From: Paracyclopina nana
Lineage: Eukaryota > Arthropoda > Copepoda > Cyclopoida > Cyclopettidae
Direction of reading: 5' to 3'
Assembly (NCBI GenBank): GCA_019096065.1
Contig: JAGUCH010000003.1
Span: forward strand, 7,254,001-7,318,000
Length of the DNA: 64,000 bases
In this document: in pieces, positions 1 to 13,700 of the stretch
Position numbering within the stretch: the first letter of the stretch is position 1
How the letters are laid out: every line of letters begins with the position of its first letter
The notes under the pieces: model-generated
The model's database searches: none
Told to the model about the DNA's origin: nothing
Seen by the model: only the letters and a program-made list of their open reading frames with translations
Position numbers and translations under genes: made by a program

Positions 1-3000
1 ATCGATAAGAAGAGCAGCATTTTTCAGCGTTGCAGTCTCTGGCATTATTCTAGACCGTGGAAGACGTATGGTTATGAATGAAGACATTGCTCAAAGTATA
101 TTAACATTTTCTCAAGCGTACGCGAGTCCTAATTGAATACATTTTCACCGTCACAAGATGATCTCGACATGAGACCTCATATTTTAGCCCTCTAATAGTG
201 ACGAAAAATTCACTGTGAGATAACCCGATTTTCTTTCTCATCAAAGGAAACAATAAGCGCTCTAGATTCTAGAGTCCTATGGTCCTAAAATTCCAACCAA
301 GCATAATTTGGAATGGCAGAAAAGATGAGGAGACTTTTTTAAGCTGCTACAGGCCCGCTGTGCATCATGAGCAAGAAGACTGTTCGGTAATAATCATCTA
401 GCAGTAATTAACGGACTGGTTGTGAAAAATTGACGCAAAAGGGGGTCCGAACGATGTAGGACTTTTTTCTCAATCCTAATGATGATGATGAGCCGGCCCA
501 TCACCAAATTGCAATTAGACCATGCACAGACGACCATGGTCGTGGTCATCCCCATTAATAAAGGCTGGCAGGCTACTTGAGCCGGTCAGGGATCATGCTG
601 TGGTGAGAACAGTCATTTCGTGCTCTCTTGATGACTAAAGAATTTCTGAGCATACCGTAGATCAAACTTGAGCAAGTTTAGCAGGGTCATCGTTCAAACC
701 TTAGCCAGATCTGCGTGAGCAATTGAGGATTTGTAGCATTTTTGCTCCAGGCACTTTTTATGGGTCTTATCTCCTTTATGTCGCTGCTGACTTTATGCAT
801 GGTTTTTCTGCATTTGCTCCTTCCAGTGCCTTTTCTTCTAAATCATACCCTGCTCGATTTATGCCCCCAGATAACCTAGTAAGCATTTCACAAATATAAT
901 TAAAGAATGCACTTGCATCCACTTGGAAAAATGCTGAATTTTACACCTTTTTAAAACTGTTCATAAAAAGACCAAAGTTCATTCGGAGGTTCGAGTTGAA
1001 TAATGCAGCGGCTATCTTGCAATAAAAAGAAAAAACTTACCTCGGATCCCAATTGTTTAGTCAACCCTATATTGAACTTTCACAGTGGTGGTGGCCACGG
1101 TGGAACAATTATTGGCCTTCACTTCAATTTTTGGGAAATTATTATTGTGTACCAACTGTTTAGTCAACCCTAGTTTCATCTTCAAGGCGCGTCGGTCATC
1201 GTTCTCGCAGCATTTGGTCTTGAGAAAAACTGGCCACTTAACTAGTTAGCTCAGGGAAGATGAGCAACTGGATTGAACTCGAAATTTGATCAGATCGAAA
1301 TTCAACCACGACATGACTAAAAAAATTGAGTTACAAAACAAATGTCAACTTTTTGCGATATAAGAGTCTGATGACATTCATTAAATACACTTCTTCTTAA
1401 CTTTGGATGATTGCCGATGATATTTGCTTATCTTTTTGTCATTGCGTAATATTTTCAAGCTGTTTTCCTTACGAGCACGCCTTAAATATCTTGGTCTGCT
1501 TCGTATTTCGTTTGCCATCGTATTCTCAGCAAAATAAACAAAAAACAGTAGCAGCGATGGAAACAACGTGGTTAGCACTAATTCTGAAGTGGAAAGGTTT
1601 TCGAAAGCATATGGTGATAGATGTCGCACTCTACCAGAAAAGCTTTCTTTTCTACTTCGACGGTGGAAAGTACTTTAGCCAGCAGAGCCATCTAGAGCGT
1701 TGCTTTCGAAACTTTCGATGTGTCGAACCTTTTTTGGATGCTTTCTGCATCGAGAGAAAGCTCGACCGACACCACCGAAGTTCCTTTGAATCATCGGGCA
1801 AACGAGAACCGTAGCTCCGTTGAAGCAAAGAGTCCCAAAGGCTGTGCAGCGTTTCCCATCCTCCCCTTTCTCATCATAGAAGTTTTAAACTTTCCAACTA
1901 AAACCAAGCATCCTCTCTCCACCAACCTCAGTTTCACTGCGTCCTCCAAACGGGCAATATCTTCGACACCTGACAGAAATATTGTCTTTGTCTTTTTGCG
2001 CAAAAAGTCAGCACAGAGGGTCAAAGTTCCTAACCAACAAAATCGGATGGATTTATCGCATGTCATATCAACTTTCAACTAACAACTGGTCCTGAAACAT
2101 TTCAGTGCAAGTTGTACCTTTCCTAAGAGAAGAACTCATATGTCCTGTAAAAAGTGATACAACCTAGAAGTGAGTGACTTTATGTAAAAGAGTGAATTGA
2201 AAGCCAACCAACAACATGAGGATTAAAATGCCTGCCGTAAAAATCGCTCAAGGTAGGAGATCTTCTTTTAATTTTCCTGTTAGGCTTTAAAAAAGTGGAG
2301 AAGTGCTCGAACTTCTGCTCAGTTGAGTGGCGTTAAAAATTGCATTGTGCACTGCATTTTTTGCATTTTATGGTGTCATTACGAAAATTAACGCTAGCAT
2401 TGCTTTATTTGAGCTGTTGCAAGTTGGGTGTCTGTGTGGTCTATAAAAGGTCGAAATTTCGGTAGAATATAGAATGTAGTGTGTCTTCAGAGCCTGGATC
2501 GTAGTTATTAGGCAGTTAATTGCTGACTGTGCTAAATGATGCCAATCGACCATTTTTGAGGCAACCGAAATTCCTACCGTCTTCACTCACTTTAGGGAAA
2601 GGCATATCTCTAGCCCCTCAAAATGATGCACATATTTAAAAGAGATAGAGAGAGAGATGCAATACTTTTGTGCGTATAACTACGTGCAATAAATGGGGTC
2701 ATAATAAAAAATTGCAACACTCGCGGTCCGACAGGTGTTTGCGAGTGCAATTTTCCTATGACAATTGCTGATAAAGATGGTGCATTCGCATGTGTGTTTT
2801 AATGAAAAAAAAGTGACATGACTTAGCATTTGACCGAAACTTCACGCGTGCAATTCGGTCATCAATGCCGACTTCACGCAAAGTTCAAATAATCACATCT
2901 GTCTCGAAAATCACATGTAATAAGCGAGCGGATTACAATAATAATCAGCGAGACTGCAGACGCAAACTGGAGTGATTTATTTTAATGGAAGCAAAAAGTG

Positions 3001-6000
3001 CTAAATTGCATTTGGGGACTCCCGCAATGAAATTCCTCTTCTTGAGATTGTCAATGTTGTTCCCTTCATTCATTTTATTCTGAAAAATATGTTTTTTGGC
3101 CGAAACAGCTGAAAAAAACCTCTCAACTTGCGCAAAGAATAAAATATTGTCAACTATGATAAAGTTTTTCTAGGCATCTGTTAAAGCATTTTGGACAACG
3201 ATGCGTGCACGTGGCGATAGAGCTCGGCTAATTGTTGCTTAAAAATTAGGGCTCACATATCATTTTCAATTTTTGCCATTTGTTTGCGATAACAACGACG
3301 AGGAGAACTGCTTTTGTTACGCCCCCGAGCGGCCGGCAAGTATATCAAATTGCATTCCATTTGTACAACAAACAACTTCTCCTCATAGAATTATTGTGCG
3401 ATAATAATGACGACTGTGATGAGCGTTCATTCCATTTGTCTATTTTCCATGTCTGGCTGCTGCTGTTGCATACGACACAACTATGAATACAGGATCTGTT
3501 GACTAAAAAAGGGGGCTTTAACGTCAATCACGCCATACCTCGGCATGCGTTCAAAAGTCGATGAAAAAATAGGCCACAAAAAATGCGGGAAGCTATGTCG
3601 TTGTTAGCAAGCCTCAAGTCCTATTTTTTATACGTACTTATTATAGCAAAAATTGTGCTCCTTTTTGCCAGCATTGCTTTTTAGTGGCGTGCTATACCTT
3701 TCCTCATTAATCTGTGTACCTTCAATTCGTTCTACGCACGAAAATTATGGGGAAGACAGGAAGTCCCCTTTTCAGCTTTCTCAATGGGGGAGAGAAGCAA
3801 GGCCCTTCTAAAACGAGTCTTTTTCCTCATAAATACACTGCCTAGATCGTGGATTGAAACAACAACACGCAATCGAGAGCAATTGAAATGTGAAAAAAAG
3901 TAGTCATGAATTAGCAACGGGCGGGGATTGTGGGTCATGCAAGATGGAGGCGTTGATGATGACCAAAAAAACCCTTTTTTATATAATATTATTCAATTTT
4001 GCTGTCAGCACCATGGCTAGGGTCAAGCATAGTTCACTGCTACTGCTCGCTTTTTTTCTAAGGCTTGCGTGCTAACTCTTCATGGTTTGGTTGTTTCATT
4101 CATCATGCTGATTTAAAAGGCACTGGCCCCCAGGTCAGCTTTGATTTGATGAACACGCGAAAATTGCATTCGCGCGAACTTGGCTGATTTGCTGCATTTT
4201 TGGCTCGAAAATGCTCTTGAAATTGAGCTTTTCTGATATGCAGCAACTCGTCGTTATTCTTCATTAGTGTTGACATTCTTGTGGATAAAGTTTGACTCGA
4301 TCAAGCTCTTCATTACGAGTTTTTCACATATATGCATTCAAAATGTTATGTAAGTTCTCTAAAATTGAAGAAGGAAAGCGATCCATCTTTTGGCCAAAAT
4401 TGTGTCACTTTATTTAGCAATTTCAGCAGAAAAAGTCCACAAATTCGAGAGATGACTTTTCCTACATAACAATAATTAATGTGGGCTTTTAGACTTCAAT
4501 CAAGCTCCAGCAGCAGAGCGAGAAATATAGTGGAAAAACTGGCACACACAAGTCCTTGAACCCCAGAAATTCATCAGTGTTTCATAGCAGGGAGTGTCTG
4601 GGCACTCAAACGAACTGACCCTTCATAAAATATGCCATAGCGGGAGGATGACATGTTGGCATCAAAAAAGAACGGACTTTTTAGCTGCTATGAATTTATC
4701 TCGAATAATAAAAATGCCATGTGCTTTACTGGGCAGGTGAAAAAAAGGAATTCATAGCATTGATGCCATCTTGACATTTAACAGTTGACCAAAAAGCATC
4801 ATGGATGTCAATTCAGGTTTATTCAGGAGTGAGTGTGTACTGGCAACACATAACAAAAAGTTTTGACATTGATGTCGTTGGAATGCAGTTCATTCCATGA
4901 CCAATCGCACGATTTGACCATCATGGATAAAATATGATGAAAAAGCTTCCGAACGAATCAAGGCCAAAGTCCGTTGGGTCAGTTCACCATTGTCCAGATG
5001 CTTGATATCACGCTGACTCCAATGATGATCAGAACGATGATGATGCACAGTGGGCTAAAAGCGTTATTTTTACGCATGGAAGGAAAAACTGTGTTTTGCC
5101 ATTTTGAAATACCTCCAATTGGATAAGTGGAGTTGGTTTTTTTTAAAGTCAAAGGCCTCTCTGTGCCAGCACTGCCCTTCCATATTCTATAGACAGCTAA
5201 AATTTTCGGTTAGGGCTTTCAATGCTGGGCTTTGATCGGCATTTGATGTTTTTGACCATCATTCTTAAAAGCCGATTTTTGCAGGGGGGTCGCTCGCCAA
5301 ATACCCTGGATAGCGCCGAATATTTCAAATCTATTGCTAAAAAGCCATATTGCGTCGAGTACTAAAAAGCAGCTGATTGCGAATGCGAAGCTGGCGCTGC
5401 GTTACCGGTATTTCTTATTGTGAATCAAATCCAATCAAGAATTTCTATCAGATTTTTTCAAATTCCATTTTGCACATTATGCTCCTGGCTGAGCTTGAGT
5501 ATTTATGAGGGACAACAACCTTAGTACAGCCAGGCTCACGCTGAGCAAAAATGGACCCTGATGCTTGAATTAAGTGGATCCAGAGCAGCATAACTGAAAA
5601 TTTTGACTGACTGCCCAGTCGATCTGCAGGGGGGCATAGCAAAGCTTTAGCTTTGCAGAGCTAGTTTTTGGTTTTACAGCAACTAAGCTAGCACTGTGAG
5701 AACAAGTTGAAGGCAACAAACCATTGTTTTTTTCTTAAAGTCTTGCCACAAAAGTCTTAATTTCCTGATTTAAATTCGATCTTTTATTGCATTGGCATCA
5801 GTTCTCACCAACAGCACGTTTATTCGAACTTAAATTGCTTAATCATGTATCTTGGCCAAGTTTGATGCGAAAAGTTCTGCGGTATTTTTGGAGCCACCTT
5901 TTTTTTGCAAAAATCAAGTTTGCTCCTCAGTGTGTGCATCTTGTTACATGTTGCTTCGTTCGTGAGGTCCCCAGCCGCGATATGAGAAATGTCTCTGGTG

Positions 6001-9000
6001 GTCAGAGTTCAGCCAGCTCGTTATGAACTAACAAAGCTGAAATAAAATCCGCCATCATAATGCCCAGACATCCTAAGAGATCACGACCTCGCGACTACAA
6101 AGCAAAACTTTGACCGTTTTTTAGCCCTACGGACTCAGACAATTTCCTCTGCCGAGAAGAAGATCGATGAGCCCTCTAATTCGATTTAGTGAATACAAAA
6201 AGCTGCTTCTGGAGGCTTCAGAATTTGACCAGAAGGCATGCAAAGGATTCTCCGAGTTTTTAACCCCAATTCTTTGTCTCTTAGTCAGAGGGCATTTTTG
6301 AAAGGTTGCTAGTAGCTGTGTAAAAAGGGTCAGCGGAGCCGTTGCTTCAGTTCGGCAAAGATGTGGATTGAATTCCACATGACATACTATATAGCAGTAC
6401 GGATAGTAGTGGCGTGATAATAGCTGTCCAATAATCTGGTCTAGCTGGGGATTATCTGGAGCAAAAATGTCCCCCTTTTTTAAGCCTTGAAGCATTCAAA
6501 AGTCTTCTTGATCCTTTGGCTTGATAATATCATTTCTATCGTCTAGCTGTGCCAGCAGCTGGACCTTCAAGTCTGGACATTTTTCCCAATCATGTCACCT
6601 GGCTCCCTTTTTTGTGTGACAACGATCAAATTGGGTTTTTTCATCCAAAAAATTGTGTGATCACACACATGAGAGTCGGCAAATCTCCCTTTCTTGTTAT
6701 GTTGTTGCTGCTGTTAACCTTTTGAAGCTCATTGTTGCGTGAGTCACTCTGGTATTTTTGGCCTTTAAAAGTGCAATTTTGTAGAGCTGCAAGCTTTTTC
6801 TTTCTGATCATGGATCTGGCCATGGAATAAATGGCAGCAGTTTTTTGCCAGAGTTCCACCAGGTGGCTCATGGCCAAGAACCATGGCCCCATAGTGTCCA
6901 GAAATGTTCAGAAAGGCGGAACCAAGCCGGTATGTGTATATGGATGTGTGTGGCTTGAATAAATATATTACTGACCAAAGGAGCGTGCAAAAACATGTTT
7001 CAAATGGAGCCTGTGTGGTGCTTTGTTGCAAGAGCAAAAAAAGAGTTCATGGCATCAAATAAAAACCCCATTTGAGAGCTAAACTTTGGTAATACAATAG
7101 CCCACTTGAAGAAGAGGGTCAGTCAGCAGCTCCATCCTCAGACTTTTCGGCCAACGACCCAGGATTAGGCTCAGCTATGCACAAAATGTTGAACAACTCG
7201 CCTCAGATGTGGCTGGTGGCGTGTACAAAAAATCCTCTCAAGTGCGGGGAGGAAATCGCTCATTTTTTAAAATCAATCTGACAGCTGTGTTAATCTAACT
7301 TGGAAATGGGAGGGTCAGTACGCGGGGTGATGAGGATCCAAGCTTGTTTGTTGGTCATCCACGGGGTGCCACTTTGGCAAACATGCGGAAAATTCTGAAT
7401 TCTTTGGGCCGGGAAGTTAAGGGTTGGTCCGTCTTGGTCAGTCAGTGGGAGGCCTTCTTAACAAACACTTATATTTCTTGAATCGTGCTTCTGGCTCGTT
7501 TCGCCAACTCACAAAGCTGCCACAACAATCGGATGCCGAACAAAGACTTCATAGCTCGCCGTGATTGGGTTGTAAAATCAATTGCCCCCAATTTTCACTT
7601 TTGTCCCCCCATGTGCCTATGTGTGTGTGTGTGGCCAGACGATGGTCCATCACAAATGATGCTGCTGGTATGAGAAAAGTCATATTCATCAGCTTAGTGC
7701 CAAGAGAGACGTGAGTTGGCTGCGGTCTTGAATTCGCGCATTTTTGCAACACACCAGCAGCATTGGTGGCCGACGAAAAAAGTGCCTCAAATGCAGTGGA
7801 CATTCTCGTGGGCGCTATGGATGATGGATGAGGCTTAAAATGGCTCCCATTGCAGATTGCAAGCCGAACAACACTCACAAAAACAGCAGCCAAACAATTT
7901 CACCCTTGACTCCCACACGTTAAAAATGTACCTCTATCTGCTGTCCTTCCTATTGGGGCTGTTGTGGAGCATCTTCTGCATGCGACCAACTGCTTGCTTG
8001 CTTGCCATCATCGCAGCCGCACCTTGGAGCAAAAGTATTTTATTTTCAATTTTCGAAATGCTGCCAAAGTTCAGTTGGTTTTGAGCGATGGCCACTTGAC
8101 CATGCTGGCAGACAATCTTGTTATCTCTCTGTTGGGCTCCAGGTGCATTATGCATGCTTCTACCGAACGTTAACGAAGAAAATGACGAAGGCTCACGTCT
8201 CTCTTAGCTCTGGGTGTGACTTGACCATCCTCATCACGAATAGATAGATAGATGGGCATATGCCCAGAGCTCATAACAAGCTATTTGAAAAATCTCCCGC
8301 TAGCAATGTATTCCATAGAGCTCAAGAGTGTAAAAACAGTGCGAGAGAAAAATTGCGAAAAATGGCGTGGCAGACACCTGGGAGTGGATGCTTGATTTTA
8401 GAATTGCCAAAGATGACTGCCTTTTTTAAAGCATCGTTTGTTCCCTCTGTGTCCAGGAGAGAGCACGACCTTATCATGGCTGGGCATCATAGCAAAGGCT
8501 AATTGCCATCATAATGGCGATCGGTGCAAAAAAGAACCAAATACAGCCCCTTCGAGGCATTATAATTGTGGTGGTGCTGCTAAATGATCATAGCCATATG
8601 TTACATCTCCTCAAAAACGCCCTCGAGCTGGTTTTCCCCTTTGAATATTACTGCGTTTGCCTCATTGGAATTTGGAATGTGCAACAGGGCAGGATTCCTG
8701 CTGATGTGCACATACATGGTCATGGCAAGATTATCACCCCCAAAAAGATGCAGCACTTGGACTTGATTTTTTCATATTCTCCTTAGTTAGTACATGTTTT
8801 GATGGATGTGAGTTGTTATTGCCTGTGTTTCAAAGCAGCTGCTATCTATCAGCTTTGGTAAATTGGACATGGAAAATTGGTACAGAGAGAGAGAGAGTTT
8901 GGACGCTGCTTTACGACACTACATAGTAGAAAATGATGACATGGCATTAGTAGTGCCAAATGACATTGTAAAAAAGCAGCTGCATGCATAGACACTGACC

Positions 9001-10320
9001 TAACAGCTATTCAAAGACACCTGGTCACACTAACGCAACTACAGAGCTGCAATCATGGAAATTGAAATGGAAGGGGGTGAAGCAGCTTTGGCCTTCAACA
9101 GCCTCATTTTACCTGCTGCTGCCATTATTATGAGTCGGACAATAGGGAAGCTCTTCTCAGCTGGGAGCATTTCAATGGAAAAAATAGCTTTAATCAACGA
9201 ATAGTGAAAGCCTCTCTTTGACCCCGTTTGACCCAGAATGAAAAAGAGTTTGTCTGGGCTCGGTGGTAAATGATCATTTCACGCCCCTAGCCTGGCCCAT
9301 GCGCAAGATATGATGTCTAATATCTCACCTAAGAAGTTTGCGGTTCCAGGCCTGGGGCGACAGCCCTGGAGTCAAATGTGTGATGCATGATCTGGCACCG
9401 GTCATGTGAGCCGTGTCACTGTAGCCATTGTGACCACAGGCTCGGACAGGCAGGAGGACCCTGAGGGAGCCTTCACTCACGTTCCGATAACATGAAGCCA
9501 TATTGTGACTCGTGGCCAGTTCTCAGCTATCTTCTAGAGATCTACCTAAGGTCCAGAGACCACAAACACACTATTAGCAGCCAATAATGCATAATGGAGG
9601 GGAACTAGGAGCTGATCTTGATGGCACTTTGATTTTTTAATCTCTGAAAAGAACCATGTCTCTCTAGGTAGAAGTAGGCAGGATCTCTATGATTTCTGAG
9701 TGGTCGGACATGCCTTTGAAATGCAGCGAGGCAATGATGATGCTCGCGTGCAGATACTCCTGACCGAAACGTGGGTGGGTGGGTGCGAGGAAAAATTCCA
9801 CAATTTTCCACCTTTGCATTATTAAAAGAGCCTCTCTTTTTTGTTCGTTTGGACCAGGTCATCTGAAGAAGAGATGACGATGATGGTCTCTCTCTATTTC
9901 CGTCCATGTAAAAGCCACAAAAAGTCAACGTACGGAAATTACGCGTCGCGAACGTCGTATGAAAGAACGTCCGCTAAGCTCTTCTTCTGTGTGTTCCCTT
10001 TTTTGGATGATGTTCTGGAAGAAAAACTCGTATGTAGTTAGACGACATGGCCGCCACAAAAAACCTTAGCCGCTCTAAAGTGAGGCTTAGAATTGGACCG
10101 AAGCCACACAGGTGTATCAATTAAAAGGGGCTTATTTTTTCTTCGGCCTCCTGGCTAGGATATCTGTGAGCTAATGCAAGAGATACCCAAGGCAATGACT
10201 GGTAGTGGCTAACAAGCTCACGCGTGACCAATAACTCACTTTCTAATTATTTTCTTAGTCTCGGCTGAGAAATGGCCTCTTTTGTGTATTTTCTGCACAT
10301 AGTGTAGAGAGTGGCGGCAC
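1..10320. other. Non-coding tract
   Basis: AT-leaning sequence with the direct repeat near 1.1 kb, GA/TG/TAGA microsatellites and a small perfect hairpin (GCAAAGCT TT AGCTTTGC, 5639-5656). A GC-richer stretch at about 9250-9500 stands out. Open frames are short, overlap on both strands, and none resembles a known protein. I see no gene. Confidence 0.6.
1054..1172 (+). repeat. 16-bp direct repeat pair
   Basis: TGTTTAGTCAACCCTA occurs at 1054-1069 and again at 1157-1172, start to start 103 bp, with a looser match (CAA-TGTTTAG) extending a few bases upstream. It could be a paired protein-binding site or the relic of a short duplication. Confidence 0.7.
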
Positions 10321-10706
10321 TAGCTTGTTCTCATAAAAATTTCTATAAGGTAAGCAAGGCACTTTGCGCGCTTATATCTCAGCATCTACTCGTCCGATTG
10401 GAACCAAAATTGGAGGAATTCATAAGGATATATTGAAGAATCTTCATGTCAATTTTCATACGGATCGGAGGACGCTAAGGCCGCCTTACTGAAAGTGAGG
10501 CAAATCAGTTAAGCAAGGGAGAAAAATCAGCCACCCCCTTAGAGACCTCCGATACGGATGAAAATTGGCATGAAGATTCTTCAATACGCTCTTATGAATC
10601 CCTCCAAATTTGGTACCAATCGGCTCAATACTTACTGAGTTATAAGCTTCCAAAGTGCCTTGCTTTGCTTACCGCCTGCCTTACTGAGTTTTATGAGAAC
10701 AAGCTA
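10321..10706. mobile_element. Foldback MITE-like element, TA target duplication
   Basis: The ends are perfect 16-bp inverted repeats (GCTTGTTCTCATAAAA) flanked by TA on both sides (10321-10322 and 10705-10706), the target duplication of Tc1/mariner-type insertion. Most of the element is a long imperfect palindrome: the left arm to about 10472 pairs with 10547-10706, around a unique centre of about 75 bp. It has no coding capacity. The arms have diverged by substitutions and small insertions, so the copy is not recent. Part of the right arm (about 10590-10650) resembles the interior of the element at 45009-45418, which suggests a shared family. Confidence 0.8.
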
Positions 10707-13700
10707 CTATTTACTCTTGAACCTCCCACTCGGCAAAAGAAAGCTGACCACCGTGCACGCCACTAGCTAACCACTGACCAATCTATTTGGGAAAGCTCCA
10801 CCCACTTTGTCTGGCTTGTTCCCAGGCTAAACACCTGTTTTATGGACTTGCTGACCACAAAATGTGTCACACAGCAAGGAACCTCGTGATTCACTGACCC
10901 CGAGTACCTCTGACAGATTGCCCCCTCCAATTGACCTTGGAGTAAAAATAGTCTAGCAAGCTTTTGAATGAATTTGCAGCCACAAAAAAAGAGAAGCCGC
11001 TTCTCTCTCTCTTTGAATGGATGGACACACCACTGTGACGACAGCCAAGCCTGAATGGCAAAACAGTTGTACATAATTGTGGCTTTTTTCCTGCTTGAAT
11101 GGGAGCCGCAGGCTGTAGCACATCATCAACATCAAAATTACAGTAGTTTTCTTGAGCTGGACACTCATTTTGCTGCTGAGCACTGAGGAGCAATGCATGG
11201 TACAATGGTAGGGTGAAAGTGCATAGCAATTGTTGCTAATAATTGCCCAGATAAAACAGCAGTCTTCTTCCTGTGCACTCTTCTTCTAGCTGAAAAAAAG
11301 ACCAGAAGCTCATAGCCGAAGCGGTCACGCTCATGAAATGAGCTGAGTAGACACAGTCATAAAATAGAAGTAAAGGTAATTATCAACAATTATGAACATG
11401 ACTCGGGTCCAGTCATAAATGACGCTGGCCAAAGTCCACTCTAAATTGTGCACCATTAAATGAGTTCGTGTGCAGTCGCAGGATTCTGAATAGGGAGGCT
11501 TCACGTTGATTCCAAAGGTATATATGAACGCAATTAAAGGCAAATTTTGCCATAAAAGTCGAGGAGCAGCAACAGCTGGGAGCGGTGTATATAGTAGTTT
11601 TACGAGTGTCAACCCACCACTGTGTTTTCGACTCAAGAATGGGGGTCTAGAGGTCTGACCGGAAACGCAAAATGGTTTTCCTCGAAGTGGCTGGCAATAA
11701 TTTCAGGTCAGACATCATTTTCCACGGTAGAGCATACAACAATGGCCAAAGTAATTATCACTTCTTTAATGTAGTGGTAGACAGGGGGGTCTCGTAAGTG
11801 AGTTCTTGACGCAAGTTTTGCATGCTAAAATCACCAAATCTGTTTGTCTTAGCCTAGGTGGCGCTAGTAGTTCTTACTACATAGCGCGTGAGCTCAAGTG
11901 ACGTGTCAGTCATGGAGGCAAGCAGGCTAATCTCACGCGTCTTCAACAGAGCTCCTAGATAAGTTCTGTCTTTTTTAAAAAAGTATGCAATTTGGGCACT
12001 TTTTGATAATTTAAGGCTGGTTATGGAAATTTTTGAAAGTGAAATCCACAGAATTCTATTGAAATTTTGTCTTGAAGCCTACCACAGCTCAGTCAGACTG
12101 TGTGCTATAGTAAAGCAGCGACAAGAACTCACCTTATTACTATAGATCATCTTGGTGGTAGAATGGAGCTAAAGCCCTCCCAATTTTCAAAATTGCTGCT
12201 TACAAATCAAAAGCAATAGATGACACGTACGTATAGGCACACTGTGGGCAGGGTTGAAAAATGAGCCTTTGCCAGATTGCTGAAAGCTTCCAAATGCAGC
12301 GCTAAAATGGTCCAAACAAATGGTTTTCCTCCAAGGAGACCCATCCCCTTGTGCCCACTGTGCCAAGTAATGACGGACAAAAGAAGCATTTATGATGGAT
12401 GCCTAGTATAGAGTGCCATTGTTGAAGGGCTGCCTTTTCTTCAATGCTTTGATTTGAAAATTCAAAAGGCTCTTTTTGGGGGACTCTGTAGGCTAAAAGA
12501 GCCAGGTCCTGATACCCATGAAATTTCCTCTGTGCGGCCTCAGAAAGAAAGTCGAGATTTTTGACCATATTAGGGCGAGCTCCATCATCATCATCATCAG
12601 CAGCACCATTTATATCAGGTATCAACATCTTGCATTTAGTACAAGATGACTTGCAATCCAAGCTGGACCCTGGTGAGGCGAAGATGACCTGTGGGTCATC
12701 AATCATCACCAACATGACCAACTTTTCCTTGATACACCTTATATTGGCATGCTGAAGGCCCCCTTCATTGTTGGCTCTTATTGTGAGCCAGCTGACCCCA
12801 TGCCCGACCAGAAAATCGGAAAATTTTCCGCCTTCCTTCCTCAGCCAGGTTAGACTGCTGCTGCTGGTCATTGACTCATTCCTTGTTCAGCGGAAAAGCC
12901 ATTACTTTTCGAGATTTGCTGCTGCGTGGCAAAGCTGGAATGGATATAATAATGCTGGATTATGATAAAACAAATCAGAGCACCGAAACGTTCCCACAGA
13001 ATGTAGATGTTATGATGAAGGGAGCAGCGCCCAGTTTTGGCGGGTCCAAGCTCCATTGAAGCTGTTATTATCCAAGGTGGTCAGCAGCAAATTCAAAGCC
13101 ATTGTCCAATAATGATGGAGAGGCCAGTTCATAATGGGGTCTGCTGACCTCATATCTAAGCTTCACAATGCTTTGAATGCCGGTCATTAGAGTCTGATCA
13201 TCATTATGAATAATTAATCGGCTCAGCCGGGAGAAACTGCGAGATAAATCATGAAATTACCCCTGCGCGCTCGCGTTATAGCAGTTTTATGATATTCATG
13301 CTCAACAAAGTTGCAGTAATATATGGCCATTGCAAATTGAACTAGACAACAATAAATTGGACTACGTAATTGCGCGTTTTAGTAGCCACCAAAACGAATC
13401 TTTTGATACAACCATCGAGATACGGCGTATTTTTTGCGCCATCACCATATCCACCCTCGCTTTCAGCTTTTTTGGTCAATAATATTTACAACGAGCGTTT
13501 TCCAGCTTTTGCAAGAGCAAGCCAAATCACCGACCTTTTAGACGAATAATAATTGTGCTGTGTGTGTATACATACATTTATTTAGGCTTACAAAACTTTA
13601 TAGCTGTATCTTGTAGCACAAATGTACCAAATCCACCCACATATGATGATGCAGCTCAATGGAATAATTTTCTTTATGTAGCATTTACCTTCAATGTCCG

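Noticed and set aside
2442..2449. TATAAAAG
   Set aside because: No initiator at the proper distance and no downstream gene.
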